Shown: positions 56,397 through 64,000 of the stretch, piece after piece
Numbering within the stretch: the first letter of the stretch is position 1
How the letters are laid out: each line of letters begins with the position of its first letter
From: Myxococcales bacterium
GTDB taxonomy: Bacteria; Myxococcota_A; Polyangia; Polyangiales; Polyangiaceae
Assembly: GCA_004193285.1 (NCBI GenBank)
Contig: SECP01000035.1
Location: forward strand, 1 to 64,000
DNA length: 64,000 bases
Direction of reading: 5' to 3'
Translations under genes and position numbers: made by a program
Notes under the pieces: generated by a model
Database searches by the model: none
What the model saw: the letters and a program-made list of their open reading frames with translations, nothing else
What the model was told of the DNA's origin: nothing

Positions 56397-58196
56397 ATGG
56401 AACGCGGCAATCTAGGTCGCTGGTTGCTCATCGCCGCCGGTATCTTCCTGTTCCTCAGGTTCGGCACGAACATCCTCGGAGGCGAGCACAAAGCACCGCA
56501 GCCGCTCGGCCCGGCCGAGGAGAGCGCGCCGGCCGCGGTGGCCGAGCGCTCACCGGAGCAGCTGTGCGACCTGTGGGGAGACCGCTTTCACGTCCAGCTG
56601 AGCACGCGCGGCGCCTCCATCAAGCGCTACCAGCTGACGACTGCGAAGTACCAGCACGCCGGCAAGCCGATAGACGTATCGACCACGCCGGACCAAGAGC
56701 TCTACCAGCAGCTGCGCTTCCAGTACTCGAACCGTCTGGAGCAGAGCCCGGAGCGCCAGGTGGATACGGACGCGCTGGATTTCGCCCTCGCCAAGAGCGA
56801 CGGCAAGAGCTGCGAGTTCACGTACAAGGACGCCAAAGTCGAGCTCACCAAGGTCGTGAAGCTCACCGCACGCCCCTACGAGCTGGACGTGAGCTCGACC
56901 ATCGTCAACCGCGCAGATCGCCCGCTCAAGCACGCGGTCACGGTGCACACGGACGACTGGCGCTACCAGCACGAGGTCCACGGCGGCATGTTCGCGCGGC
57001 CGAGCCCGTTCATCACGCAGGTGGAGTGCATCGGGGTGGACGAGCACGCCACCCGGCTCACCCACTCCGATTTCGAGCCGAAGGACTTCGAGGACAAGAC
57101 TCTCTTCCCGGTCAGCTCGCGCAACTCGGGCGCCTGGTACGAGGCACCGGGCGCGCCCGCGGTCGCCGCGGTGTCGAACGCGTACTTCACTCACACGCTC
57201 GTTCCGAGCCAGGCTCCCGGCAAGCCGGTGTGCCAGGCGCAGATTCAGGAGCGCTACAATCCGGCGGCCGGCAGCATCGACAAGGACCCCAGCGGCGGCG
57301 CTCTTTATCGAGCACGCCTCGCCTACCCGCCGATGACCTTGGAGCCCGGCCAGAGCGCGACGTACACGCTCACCAGCTACTCCGGCCCCATGGAGCGGGC
57401 GCTGCTCGCGGTCGCGGCCGGCGGTAACAAGGGTCTCGATCAGCTCATCGACCTCGGCTACTTCGCGCCGATCGCGAAGATCCTCGTCGCCTTCTTGCTC
57501 AAGGTGCACGGCCTGCTCGGCAATTGGGGCATCGCGATCATGATCCTCACGATCACGGCGCGCACGCTGCTCTTCCCGCTCACGCTGCCGTCGATCAAGA
57601 GCATGATCAAGATGCGCGAGCTCAAGCCCGAGATCGACGCGCTGAACGAGAAGTTCAAGGACGACGCCCAGGCCAAGGGCCTCGCGCAGATGGAGCTGTG
57701 GCGGAAGCACAAGGTCAATCCGCTGAAGGGCTGCCTTCCGCAGCTGGCCTCGATGCCAGTGTGGTTCGCCCTCTACCGCACCCTGCAGACCGCGGTAGAG
57801 CTCTACAACATCCCGTTCTTGTGGTTTCCGGACCTGTCCTCGCCGGACCCGCTCTACATCCTGCCGTTCATCATCGGCGCCACCTCTTTCATGCAGCAGC
57901 GGCTGATGCCGCCTCAGGGTGACCCGGCGCAGCAAAAGATGATGCTGTACTTCATGCCCGCCATGTTCACCGTGTTCATGCTGTTCCTGCCGGCTGGCCT
58001 CGGCGTGTACATGTTCACGAACGGCGTGCTCGGCATTCTGCAGCAGCAAGGCGTAGAGTGGCACGCGCGGCGCCACCTCAAGACCGGCGCCAAGGGCGCG
58101 ATCAACGTGGAGGTCGTCAGTGACGCTTCCAAAGACAAGCTTTCGCCGAAGGGCAAGGTCGAAGACCGGCCCCAGCTCGGCAACGGAAAGGCATGA
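56397..58196 (+). CDS. yidC: Membrane protein insertase YidC
   Basis: A 599-residue Gram-negative-type YidC. It has an N-terminal membrane helix (LLIAAGIFLFLRFG), a large periplasmic P1 domain (about 60-350), and the conserved five-helix core: LGNWGIAIMILTITARTLLFPLT with the groove arginine, KGCLPQLASMPVWFALYRTL, LPFIIGATSFMQQ and MLYFMPAMFTVFMLFLPAGLGVYM. A basic tail follows. It inserts and folds inner membrane proteins alone or with SecYEG. Its stop overlaps the jag start by 4 bases. Confidence 0.96.
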   Translation: MERGNLGRWLLIAAGIFLFLRFGTNILGGEHKAPQPLGPAEESAPAAVAERSPEQLCDLWGDRFHVQLSTRGASIKRYQLTTAKYQHAGKPIDVSTTPDQELYQQLRFQYSNRLEQSPERQVDTDALDFALAKSDGKSCEFTYKDAKVELTKVVKLTARPYELDVSSTIVNRADRPLKHAVTVHTDDWRYQHEVHGGMFARPSPFITQVECIGVDEHATRLTHSDFEPKDFEDKTLFPVSSRNSGAWYEAPGAPAVAAVSNAYFTHTLVPSQAPGKPVCQAQIQERYNPAAGSIDKDPSGGALYRARLAYPPMTLEPGQSATYTLTSYSGPMERALLAVAAGGNKGLDQLIDLGYFAPIAKILVAFLLKVHGLLGNWGIAIMILTITARTLLFPLTLPSIKSMIKMRELKPEIDALNEKFKDDAQAKGLAQMELWRKHKVNPLKGCLPQLASMPVWFALYRTLQTAVELYNIPFLWFPDLSSPDPLYILPFIIGATSFMQQRLMPPQGDPAQQKMMLYFMPAMFTVFMLFLPAGLGVYMFTNGVLGILQQQGVEWHARRHLKTGAKGAINVEVVSDASKDKLSPKGKVEDRPQLGNGKA

Positions 58197-58846
58197 CAAT
58201 GAGCGATAAGAACGAGCTCAACGACGACGCGTGGGAGGAGAAGGACCCGAACGATGCGCCGCTGCCCAAGGCTGACGCAGACGCGGGGGCCGAGACAGAC
58301 GACCGAGGCGCGCGCCGCCGCCGTCGTGAGCCCGATCTCGAGCCGAGCGACGAGCGCCAGAAGAAGGCGCTCGACTTCTTGACCACCGTCGTCACGGAGA
58401 TGGAGATGGACTGCACGGTGCATTTGCGCCGAGCTCGCGAGGGCAACTCCGTCGACGAAATCAACCTGGAGATCGCCGGCCGCGACGCCGGACGCATCAT
58501 CGGCAAGAAGGGCCAGGTGCTCTCGGCCTTGCAGTTCGTCACCCACCGCGTGATCAACCGCCCCGGTTTGGATCGCCGTCACGTGTCGGTAGACGCCGAA
58601 GGCTACAAGAGCCGTCGTGACGACTCGCTCGCGAGCATGGCCCGCCGCCTTGGCAAGCAGGCGGTCGAGCAAGGCAAAATCATCACCTTCGAGCCGATGA
58701 ACCCGCGCGACCGTCGCGTGGTGCACCTCGCGCTCTCGGGCTTCGAGGGGGTCATCACCCGGAGCGATGGTGAGGGCGACGACCGCCGCGTACAGATCAT
58801 CCCGGTGCGCCGCGCCGGGACCGCCGGCGGCGCCAGCCCCGCCTGA
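58193..58846 (+). CDS. jag: KH/R3H RNA-binding protein Jag (KhpB)
   Basis: A 217-residue protein. The N-terminal 45 residues are acidic, then Arg-rich, in place of the usual Jag_N domain. A KH domain with GRIIGKKGQVLSALQFVTHRV is followed by an R3H domain with FEPMNPRDRRVVHLAL. These bind single-stranded RNA. Jag is co-transcribed with yidC in many bacteria, as here (overlap of 4 bases; a second ATG six bases later is possible). The C-terminal 15 residues are Gly/Ala-rich. Confidence 0.93.
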   Translation: MTMSDKNELNDDAWEEKDPNDAPLPKADADAGAETDDRGARRRRREPDLEPSDERQKKALDFLTTVVTEMEMDCTVHLRRAREGNSVDEINLEIAGRDAGRIIGKKGQVLSALQFVTHRVINRPGLDRRHVSVDAEGYKSRRDDSLASMARRLGKQAVEQGKIITFEPMNPRDRRVVHLALSGFEGVITRSDGEGDDRRVQIIPVRRAGTAGGASPA

Positions 58847-58879
58847 CCCCTGGCCGAATCGCGAGGACTGCCCCATAAA

Positions 58880-58901
58880 GTGGGCGTCGTTTGACGCCCA
58901 C
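58880..58901. terminator. Perfect 9-bp hairpin after jag
   Basis: GTGGGCGTC and GACGCCCAC pair around a GTTT tetraloop, and outer CCCC/GGGG bases may extend the stem. It lies in the 120-bp gap between jag and the LpoB-like gene. No T-tract follows, so it is a possible terminator or RNA-stability element. Confidence 0.5.
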
Positions 58902-58966
58902 CGGGGCGGCCTTACATGCTCCGCCGGTAGGCTTCGTCCAATCCGAAGGGACTTAGGAGATAGAGC

Positions 58967-59563
58967 ATGAGCAGCATGGGACGGCTTGGCGCAGTGTTGG
59001 CATCGGCAGTAGCCCTTTCGGCCATGGGCTGTGGGCCCAAGGCGGTGCGCGGGGACGAGGTCGCCGGACTGGACGACCAGGCCATGAGCACGGGGCTGGA
59101 TCGCCGTGACCTGCAGAAGCTCCTGCAGGAAAACATGAAGGCGCTGGAGACAGCGCCGGTCATCAAGCGCTGGGAAGGCGAGCAGATGCCTGCAGTCGCA
59201 GTCCTGCCGCTGCGCAACGAGACCAGCGAGCACGTGGAGGGTGCGCTGGACGCGCTCATCAGTGACATCGAGACCACGCTCGTCAACGCCGGTCACGTGC
59301 GGGTGATCAGCATGGAGCAGCAGGGCAACCTCATCGCGCAGATCCGCCAGCAGTACTCGGGCGCCTTCGACCCGAGCCAGATCTCTACCTGGGGTAAGCA
59401 GATCGGCGCGCGCTACGTCGTGACCGGCAAGGTCTTCACCAGCGACGAGCGGCAGGACGGCGAGCGCCGCGTCCAGTACTTCATGTTCATTCAGGTGCTG
59501 GAGGTGGAGACGGCGCAGATCCTGTTCCAGCACAAATCCGCCGTCACCAAAGCCATCATCTGA
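58967..59563 (+). CDS. LpoB-like lipoprotein
   Basis: A 198-residue protein with AGGAG ribosome site, signal peptide and lipobox (LSAMGC). The rest has the LpoB (penicillin-binding protein activator) fold order: AVAVLPLRNETSEHVEGALDAL, VISMEQQGNLIAQIRQQ, WGKQIGARYVVTGKV and YFMFIQVLEVETAQILFQ. LpoB-type lipoproteins sit on the inner leaflet of the outer membrane and contact a class A penicillin-binding protein in E. coli. The next gene encodes a COG3014-like partner, an arrangement also known in other Gram-negatives. No penicillin-binding protein is adjacent. Confidence 0.85.
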   Translation: MSSMGRLGAVLASAVALSAMGCGPKAVRGDEVAGLDDQAMSTGLDRRDLQKLLQENMKALETAPVIKRWEGEQMPAVAVLPLRNETSEHVEGALDALISDIETTLVNAGHVRVISMEQQGNLIAQIRQQYSGAFDPSQISTWGKQIGARYVVTGKVFTSDERQDGERRVQYFMFIQVLEVETAQILFQHKSAVTKAII

Positions 59564-59585
59564 ACGGGCACGGAGCGAACGGGTC

Positions 59586-60971
59586 ATGAAGCTGATGGGC
59601 CGCGCGCGCGCCGGCCGCCTGCTGGGCGTACTGCTCGCGCTCGGCGCGCTCTCCGGCTGTGCCAGTCACTCGGACAAGACGAAAGAGATTCGCACCGCGC
59701 TCGACGCGGGACAGCCGAAGCGCGCCCTCGAGCTCTTGAACGAAGAGCTCGAAACCAGCTCGGAGAAGGAGCTCCCCAAGTCGCTCACGGGAGACAACGC
59801 CCTTCTGCTTCTGGACCGCGCCATGGTGCTGCAGCAGCTGCAGAGCTACAAGCTGTCCAGCCGCGACCTCGAGGTATCCGACAAGCAGATCGAGATGCTG
59901 GACTTCTCGCGCGACGCTACGGACGAGATCGGCAAGTACCTCTTCTCGGACGACTCGGGGCCCTACAAGGCGCCGCCGTACGAGAAGCTGATGATCAACA
60001 CCATGAACATGGTGAACTACCTCGCGCAGGGTGATCTTCAGGGCGCGCGGGTGGAAGCGCGCCGCCTGAGCGTGATGCAAAAGTACTTCAAGGATCGCGA
60101 TCCGGAGAACGCGCTGTCCGCGCCCGGTAGCTACCTGGCAGGCTTCACCTTCGAAAAGAGCGGCAACTACGACGAGGCGCTGCGCTACTACGACGAAGCC
60201 CTCGCCCACTCGCAGTACCAAAGCCTCGCTGAGCCCATCCGTCGTCTGATGCCGCGCTCCGGGTACGCCTCGCCCCGCCTACGCAAAGCCGGGGGCGTGA
60301 GCGAGGGCGAGTCACCCACGGCGCCTGGGGAGGCGGAGGCCGAGGCCCAGCAGGGGGAGCTGCTGGTCATCGTGAGCTACGGCCGCGTACCCGCGAAGAT
60401 CGCGCGCCGCTTGCCCATCGGCTTGGCCCTCACTTACGCGAGCGGCGCGATCTCGCCCAACTCCGCCTCACAAGCCAACGAGCTCGCCGCCCAGGGTCTC
60501 GTCACTTGGGTGAACTACCCGGAGCTCGGCAAAGCGCGGGGCCGATACGACCGCCCTTCGTTTCAGCTAGACGGCCAGTCTCGAGGGCTCGAAGGCATCG
60601 TCGCGGTGGACACGGAGGCGCAGCGCTCCTGGGATGCAGTCAAGGGGACCATCATCGCCTCCGCCATCACGCGTACGGTCGCGCGAGTGGTCGCCGGTAA
60701 GGCGGTGGAGGCGGGCACCAACGCCGCCACCGGCAAGGACAGCCCCCTCGGGCTCCTGCTCGGCCTCGCCACCCAGGTAACGCTCACCGCGACCGACACG
60801 CCTGACACTCGCAATTGGCAAACGCTGCCGGCGCGCATGGCGTTCTCGCGGGTCATGCTCGCGCCAGGTCCGCGCACCATACGGCTCAGCGCCCGCGGCG
60901 CGACCATGACGAAGAAGGTCGACATCAAGCCCGGCGGGTTCGCGGTCGTGAACCTCACCGTCCTGGAGTAG
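59586..60971 (+). CDS. COG3014-like lipoprotein with TPR-type helices
   Basis: A 461-residue lipoprotein (lipobox LSGC) following the LpoB-like gene by 22 bases. TPR-like helices run from about 30 to 220 (ALELLNEELE, NTMNMVNYLAQGDLQGARVEARRL, SGNYDEALRYYDEAL). The second half has LLVIVSYGRVPAKIARRLPIGLAL and a Gly/Ala-rich segment (VKGTIIASAITRTVARVVAG), typical of COG3014 proteins found beside LpoB and YcfL genes. Function unknown; an outer-membrane location beside LpoB is inferred. Confidence 0.78.
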   Translation: MKLMGRARAGRLLGVLLALGALSGCASHSDKTKEIRTALDAGQPKRALELLNEELETSSEKELPKSLTGDNALLLLDRAMVLQQLQSYKLSSRDLEVSDKQIEMLDFSRDATDEIGKYLFSDDSGPYKAPPYEKLMINTMNMVNYLAQGDLQGARVEARRLSVMQKYFKDRDPENALSAPGSYLAGFTFEKSGNYDEALRYYDEALAHSQYQSLAEPIRRLMPRSGYASPRLRKAGGVSEGESPTAPGEAEAEAQQGELLVIVSYGRVPAKIARRLPIGLALTYASGAISPNSASQANELAAQGLVTWVNYPELGKARGRYDRPSFQLDGQSRGLEGIVAVDTEAQRSWDAVKGTIIASAITRTVARVVAGKAVEAGTNAATGKDSPLGLLLGLATQVTLTATDTPDTRNWQTLPARMAFSRVMLAPGPRTIRLSARGATMTKKVDIKPGGFAVVNLTVLE

Positions 60972-60976
60972 CCGCG

Positions 60977-61402
60977 TTGCGCGAGCTCTTTCAATCCGTG
61001 CTCGTCGGCGACCCGGATCCGGAAGTGACGGGCCTGGAAGCAGAGCTACGTTCCGCGCAGCTCGCCGGCAACGTCGCTCACCTCGACCGTCTCATCTCTG
61101 CGGAGCTCCTGTTCACGGGTCCGGACGGCTCGCTCGCGTCCAAGGCCGATGATCTGGCCGCGCACGCATCTGGCGCGGTGCGGTTTCGAGAGCACACGCC
61201 GCTCGAGCTGCAGGTCCGCCGAGTGGGAGAGGACGTCGCGATCGTAGCGCTCTTGGCGAAGCTGAAGGTGGAGGTCAACGGAAGCGCCGTACAAGGTACC
61301 TACCGCTACACCCGGGTCTGGGCCCGTGAGCAGGGCGGCTGGCGCATCGTCGGCGGTCACGTCGCCCCCGCACCTGAATCGCCACGAATCGCGGAGCGGT
61401 AG
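60977..61402 (+). CDS. SnoaL/NTF2-fold (DUF4440-like) protein, copy A
   Basis: About 141 residues from TTG 60977, six bases after the preceding stop (GTG 60998 is an alternative). The order is an N-terminal helix, then LISAELLFTGPDG, RRVGEDVAIVALLAKLKVEV and TRVWAREQGGWRIVGGHV, the DUF4440-like pattern of a small cone-shaped alpha+beta barrel. Members bind or convert small hydrophobic molecules; the ligand is unknown. It is followed by two hairpins and a second NTF2-fold gene. Confidence 0.78.
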   Translation: MRELFQSVLVGDPDPEVTGLEAELRSAQLAGNVAHLDRLISAELLFTGPDGSLASKADDLAAHASGAVRFREHTPLELQVRRVGEDVAIVALLAKLKVEVNGSAVQGTYRYTRVWAREQGGWRIVGGHVAPAPESPRIAER

Positions 61403-61404
61403 AC

Positions 61405-61463
61405 GAAGCGCCGAGCGGCGCTTCGCGCCACGGGGCGGGGTTGCGGCCCGCGCGGCGCAACCC
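61405..61463. promoter_or_regulatory. Two consecutive hairpins between the two NTF2-fold genes
   Basis: GAAGCGCCG-AG-CGGCGCTTC (61405-61424) begins two bases after a stop codon, and GGGTTGCG with CGCAACCC around a ten-base loop (61438-61463) ends 30 bases before the next ATG. The first may terminate or stabilise the upstream mRNA; the second would fold in the 5' leader. Confidence 0.5.
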
Positions 61464-61493
61464 TATGCGTGGGGCTCAACCGAGGGAGCCCAG

Positions 61494-61862
61494 ATGTCAG
61501 TGAACGAGATCGCGAATCGATACGTCGCGCTTTGCAATGAAGGCAAGTTCGAGCAAATCCTGGAAGAGCTGTTTGCGTCGGACTCCGTGAGCGTGGAAGC
61601 ATCCGCGCCTCCGGGCATGGATCCTACGTCCAGCGGCATCGCCGCGATTCGAGCCAAGGGTGAGTGGTGGGCCAACAACCACGAGATTCACAGCGTGGAG
61701 GTCTCTGGCCCGTACCCGAACGGGGATCGTTTCGCGGTCCGCTTCGTGCTGGATGTCACGAACAAGCCGAGCGCCCGCCGCATGAAGATGGATGAGATTG
61801 GCCTGTTCACGGTAGAGAACGGGAAGATCTCGCGCGAAGAATTCTTCTACCAAGGCGGCTGA
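61494..61862 (+). CDS. SnoaL-like (NTF2-fold) protein, copy B
   Basis: A 122-residue protein with GGGAG six bases before the ATG. It starts NEIANRYVALCNEGKFEQIL, the usual first helix of SnoaL-like proteins, and ends with IGLFTVENGKISREEFFYQG, the last two strands. The strand VRFVLDV lies in the core. The protein is compact and soluble. The substrate is unknown. It is convergent with the dehalogenase-like gene. Confidence 0.85.
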   Translation: MSVNEIANRYVALCNEGKFEQILEELFASDSVSVEASAPPGMDPTSSGIAAIRAKGEWWANNHEIHSVEVSGPYPNGDRFAVRFVLDVTNKPSARRMKMDEIGLFTVENGKISREEFFYQGG

Positions 61863-61880
61863 GTCGCTCCCGCCAGCTGC

Positions 61881-62873
61881 TCAGGGCTCCGCCTTGGGCA
61901 GCCAGGCGCGGAGGGCGGCTGCGATTTCGAGGGGTAGGTCTTCGGGCGCGTGGTGACCGGCGACCCCAAGCGCGACCGTACGCAGGTCGGCCGGCGGCGC
62001 GGCGGCCCAGGAGGCGATGCGCACCGCCTGACTGAGCGGGGCCGATTCGAAGGTCAGGATGAGCTTGGCAATCCCGGCGCTCTGCTCGATCCATCGTGCG
62101 TTGTCGTCCACGACCGCGAGCATGTCCGCCGGCTCTCCCTCGATCGGCAGCTCTCGCGTCCATTGCAGGATGGGTCGACGCGAGCGAGCGTCCGGAAACG
62201 GTGCGTAGTAGGCGGCCCGGTCGGCGTCAGCAAGGCCGCTCTTTACGCCATTTTCGAGAGATTTCGCGAGGAACTCGTTGCGCTCCAGCACCATGGCTTC
62301 ACCTTGCCCGGCCGTGCGCAAAGCTCTGAACATGGTCGCAGCGGGCGGAGGGTACTGACCGAAAGTGCGACCCTCGATGACCGTCTCCAGCACGGCCACC
62401 CCGCGAACGCGCCCTGGGTGGCGCCGCGCCCAATCGAGCGCCAACACTCCGCCCCAATCGTGCCCGACCAAGACCACGTCGCGTAGCGCGAGCGCATCGA
62501 ACCAGGCGTCCAGGTAGCGCGCATGGTCGCGGAAGCGGTAGGGGATGTCCGGCTTGCCGGACCGTCCCATCCCGATCAGGTCGGGCGCGAGCAGCCGACC
62601 GGACCCGAAGAGCTCCGGCAGCACCTTGCGCCACACGTGCGAGGAGAGCGGATTGCCGTGGAGGAAAACCACCGGCGCGCCGGTACCTTGCTCCAAGTAC
62701 GCCAGGTGCGAGTCGAGCACCGGCGTGCTTCGCGACTCGATCTCGTTCTCTGCGGTGCCGTTGTCGTGGATGGTCATGGCTGGCTTCCTCTCGGCTCGAG
62801 CGGCGGTGCTCGGAAGGGCCGGGCCCGAACAAGCGGTGGTCGTAAGCACCGCCAGAATCGCCGCTTTCTGCAT
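61881..62873 (-). CDS. Haloalkane dehalogenase-like alpha/beta hydrolase
   Basis: About 330 residues if read from ATG 62873, with a possible export signal; ATG 62777 is an alternative with a good AGGAAG site and gives a 298-residue cytoplasmic form. The fold closely follows HLD-II enzymes (DhaA/LinB group): HGNPLSSHVWR (halide-binding Asn), APDLIGMGRSGKPD, GHDWGG (nucleophile Asp and halide-binding Trp), the acid Glu in VLETVIEG, and the base His in AGHHAPEDLP. All five catalytic positions seem present. It would cleave carbon-halogen bonds in halogenated alkanes. It is divergent from a LysR regulator. Confidence 0.82.
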   Translation of the reverse strand: MQKAAILAVLTTTACSGPALPSTAARAERKPAMTIHDNGTAENEIESRSTPVLDSHLAYLEQGTGAPVVFLHGNPLSSHVWRKVLPELFGSGRLLAPDLIGMGRSGKPDIPYRFRDHARYLDAWFDALALRDVVLVGHDWGGVLALDWARRHPGRVRGVAVLETVIEGRTFGQYPPPAATMFRALRTAGQGEAMVLERNEFLAKSLENGVKSGLADADRAAYYAPFPDARSRRPILQWTRELPIEGEPADMLAVVDDNARWIEQSAGIAKLILTFESAPLSQAVRIASWAAAPPADLRTVALGVAGHHAPEDLPLEIAAALRAWLPKAEP

Positions 62874-62931
62874 GAGCTGGAGCTTGCGCCTGCCGAACGG
62901 TTTCCGGAACTGATGATTCGTGTTGTATAAA

Positions 62932-62946
62932 CTCACCTATAGTGAG
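62932..62946. promoter_or_regulatory. LysR-type operator-like dyad at the lysR start codon
   Basis: CTCAC (62932-62936) and GTGAG (62942-62946) flank five bases; the inner 13 bp fit the T-N11-A consensus of LysR-type boxes. The right arm is the GTG start of the regulator. TATAAA at 62926-62931 may be its -10 element. Confidence 0.55.
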
Positions 62947-63847
62947 CATTCGAGCCCTCGACCTGAACCTGCTCGTCGTGCTGCACACGGTGCTTCTCGA
63001 GCGCAATGTCTCGCGCGCGGCCGCGCTCCTCCATGTCACTCCCTCCGCCGTCAGCAACGCCTTGGCCCGCCTGCGTGAGCAGCTGGGTGATCCGCTGTTC
63101 ACGCGACAAGGCCGCGGCATCTCCCCCACTCCCCGCGCGCTGGAGCTGAAGCCCGCGCTGGACCGGGCGTTCGCGGAGCTGGAGCGCGCGGTCCTCACTG
63201 CACCTTTCGATGCGAAGACCTGCACGCGCCACTTCACGTTGGCGGTGGCGGACGTCGGTCAGATTGCGTGGGTACCGCGGCTAGCGGTAGCCATCCAGCG
63301 CGAGCTGCCGCAAGCGACGCTCCGGGTCATCAATATCGACTCGCTGGTGGCCCTGGGGGATTTGGCGTCACCGGAGGTGGACGTGCACGTGGGCATCGCC
63401 GGCACGGGGCCCGGGCTCCACGCCGAGCGGCTGCTCGAGGTGCCCAGCCTCCTCGTCGCTGGGCGCGGCCACCCAGCACGGCGACGCAAGCTCACGAGCG
63501 GTGAGCTCTCCGCGCTGCAACACGTGCGGGTGGAGATGGTGCCAGGCAAAAACTACGCGGACCCCTTCGCCACGCTCTTCCAGCGCGCCAAGGCCCGGCG
63601 CCTGGTGACGCTCAGCGTGCCGTCCTTCAGCGCCGCCGCGGAGGTCGTCGCCCAAACCGACTTCGTGACGATGCTGCCCGCACCGCTGTTCGCCGCAAAG
63701 TCCGAAATCCTCGGGCTGCGCGCGCTCATCAACGCGCTGCCCGAGCACCGCACGCGCTTTTCGATGAGCTGGCACGACCGCACCCACTCGGATCCAGCCG
63801 CCCGCGCCTTTCGCGAGCTGGTTCGTACCGCGGTGTGCCCGCCCTAA
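62942..63847 (+). CDS. LysR-type transcriptional regulator
   Basis: A 301-residue protein from GTG. The winged helix-turn-helix is at about 5-65 (LNLLVVLHTVLLERNVSRAA, HVTPSAVSNALARLREQLG, LFTRQGRGISPTPRA). The effector-binding domain follows from about 90 (FTLAVADVGQIAWVPRL). LysR regulators usually control the divergent neighbour and themselves; here that is the haloalkane-dehalogenase-like gene, and an operator-like dyad covers the start codon. The effector is unknown. The ~150 bases after it carry no gene, apart from a short tandem repeat. Confidence 0.93.
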   Translation: MSIRALDLNLLVVLHTVLLERNVSRAAALLHVTPSAVSNALARLREQLGDPLFTRQGRGISPTPRALELKPALDRAFAELERAVLTAPFDAKTCTRHFTLAVADVGQIAWVPRLAVAIQRELPQATLRVINIDSLVALGDLASPEVDVHVGIAGTGPGLHAERLLEVPSLLVAGRGHPARRRKLTSGELSALQHVRVEMVPGKNYADPFATLFQRAKARRLVTLSVPSFSAAAEVVAQTDFVTMLPAPLFAAKSEILGLRALINALPEHRTRFSMSWHDRTHSDPAARAFRELVRTAVCPP

Positions 63848-63940
63848 ACGCGCTCGAGCGATTGAACCTCGCACACTTGCCCATTGCGCCGCCGGGACAA
63901 CTCGCGGGCGCGGATGCTCCTTCGGATCCGAACAAGGCTC

Positions 63941-63968
63941 CGCATCCCGCATCCCGCATCCCGCATCG
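63941..63968. repeat. Tandem 7-bp repeat (CGCATCC), four copies
   Basis: Three exact CGCATCC units and a fourth ending in G lie head to tail in the gene-free end of the window (63848-64000). Such short-unit tracts often vary in length between strains. Confidence 0.75.
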
Positions 63969-64000
63969 CCGGGCCCCGCGCGAGCGCCTCGCCAGCGCGC

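Overview
The window is high-GC, densely packed bacterial chromosome. The gene complement points to Myxococcota, probably the Polyangiales/Polyangiaceae: an FHA/zinc-ribbon protein, a Ser/Thr kinase with a DUF4388 tail, a tandem pair of small cysteine-rich lipoproteins, an HDOD-GGDEF protein, a complete Bat operon, LigD/Ku, and a transposase of a type common in myxobacteria. This assignment is inference from gene content; no 16S or other rRNA/tRNA gene was seen.

Region by region. 1-5.3 kb: truncated FHA protein, degenerate Nudix protein, ComF, two envelope proteins and two small paralogous lipoproteins. 5.4-12.4 kb: a helical-repeat protein, DsbD, a response regulator, and the non-homologous end-joining pair ligD/ku, divergent from a 28-bp gap. 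12.4-21 kb: mutS2, potassium transporter kup, proton pyrophosphatase hppA, DUF72 protein. 21-32 kb: a pseudokinase, a small membrane protein and a six-gene moxR-DUF58-BatA-BatB/C-BatD-BatE operon with stop/start overlaps at most junctions. 32-46 kb: Tiki/ChaN-like lipoprotein, manA, VanW protein, HDOD-GGDEF diguanylate cyclase, TerB-like protein, a coupled moaD / RNase HII-like / MATE trio, MscS channel, sthA, and a Ser/Thr kinase.

46-52 kb is the most unusual part: a multiheme lipoprotein, two short tandem-repeat tracts, a single-domain HUH (RAYT-type) transposase, and directly upstream of it an array of 21 tandem 45-bp units with a palindromic core, ending a few bases from the stop of an MCE (MlaD-like) gene whose C-terminus looks like an outer-membrane barrel. 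52-55 kb: CAP-domain protein and OmpA/TSP3 protein. 55-59 kb: rpmG facing the classic rpmH-rnpA-yidD-yidC-jag cluster; rpmG and rpmH are too small to stand out as long ORFs but are clear on translation. 59-64 kb: an LpoB-like lipoprotein with a COG3014-type partner, two SnoaL/NTF2-fold proteins separated by two perfect hairpins, and a haloalkane-dehalogenase-like gene divergent from a LysR regulator with an operator-like dyad at its start codon.

The best candidate for something undescribed is the transposase plus 45-bp array. Next are the divergent RNase HII-like protein, the barrel-tailed MCE protein, and the AT-only codon run in mutS2.
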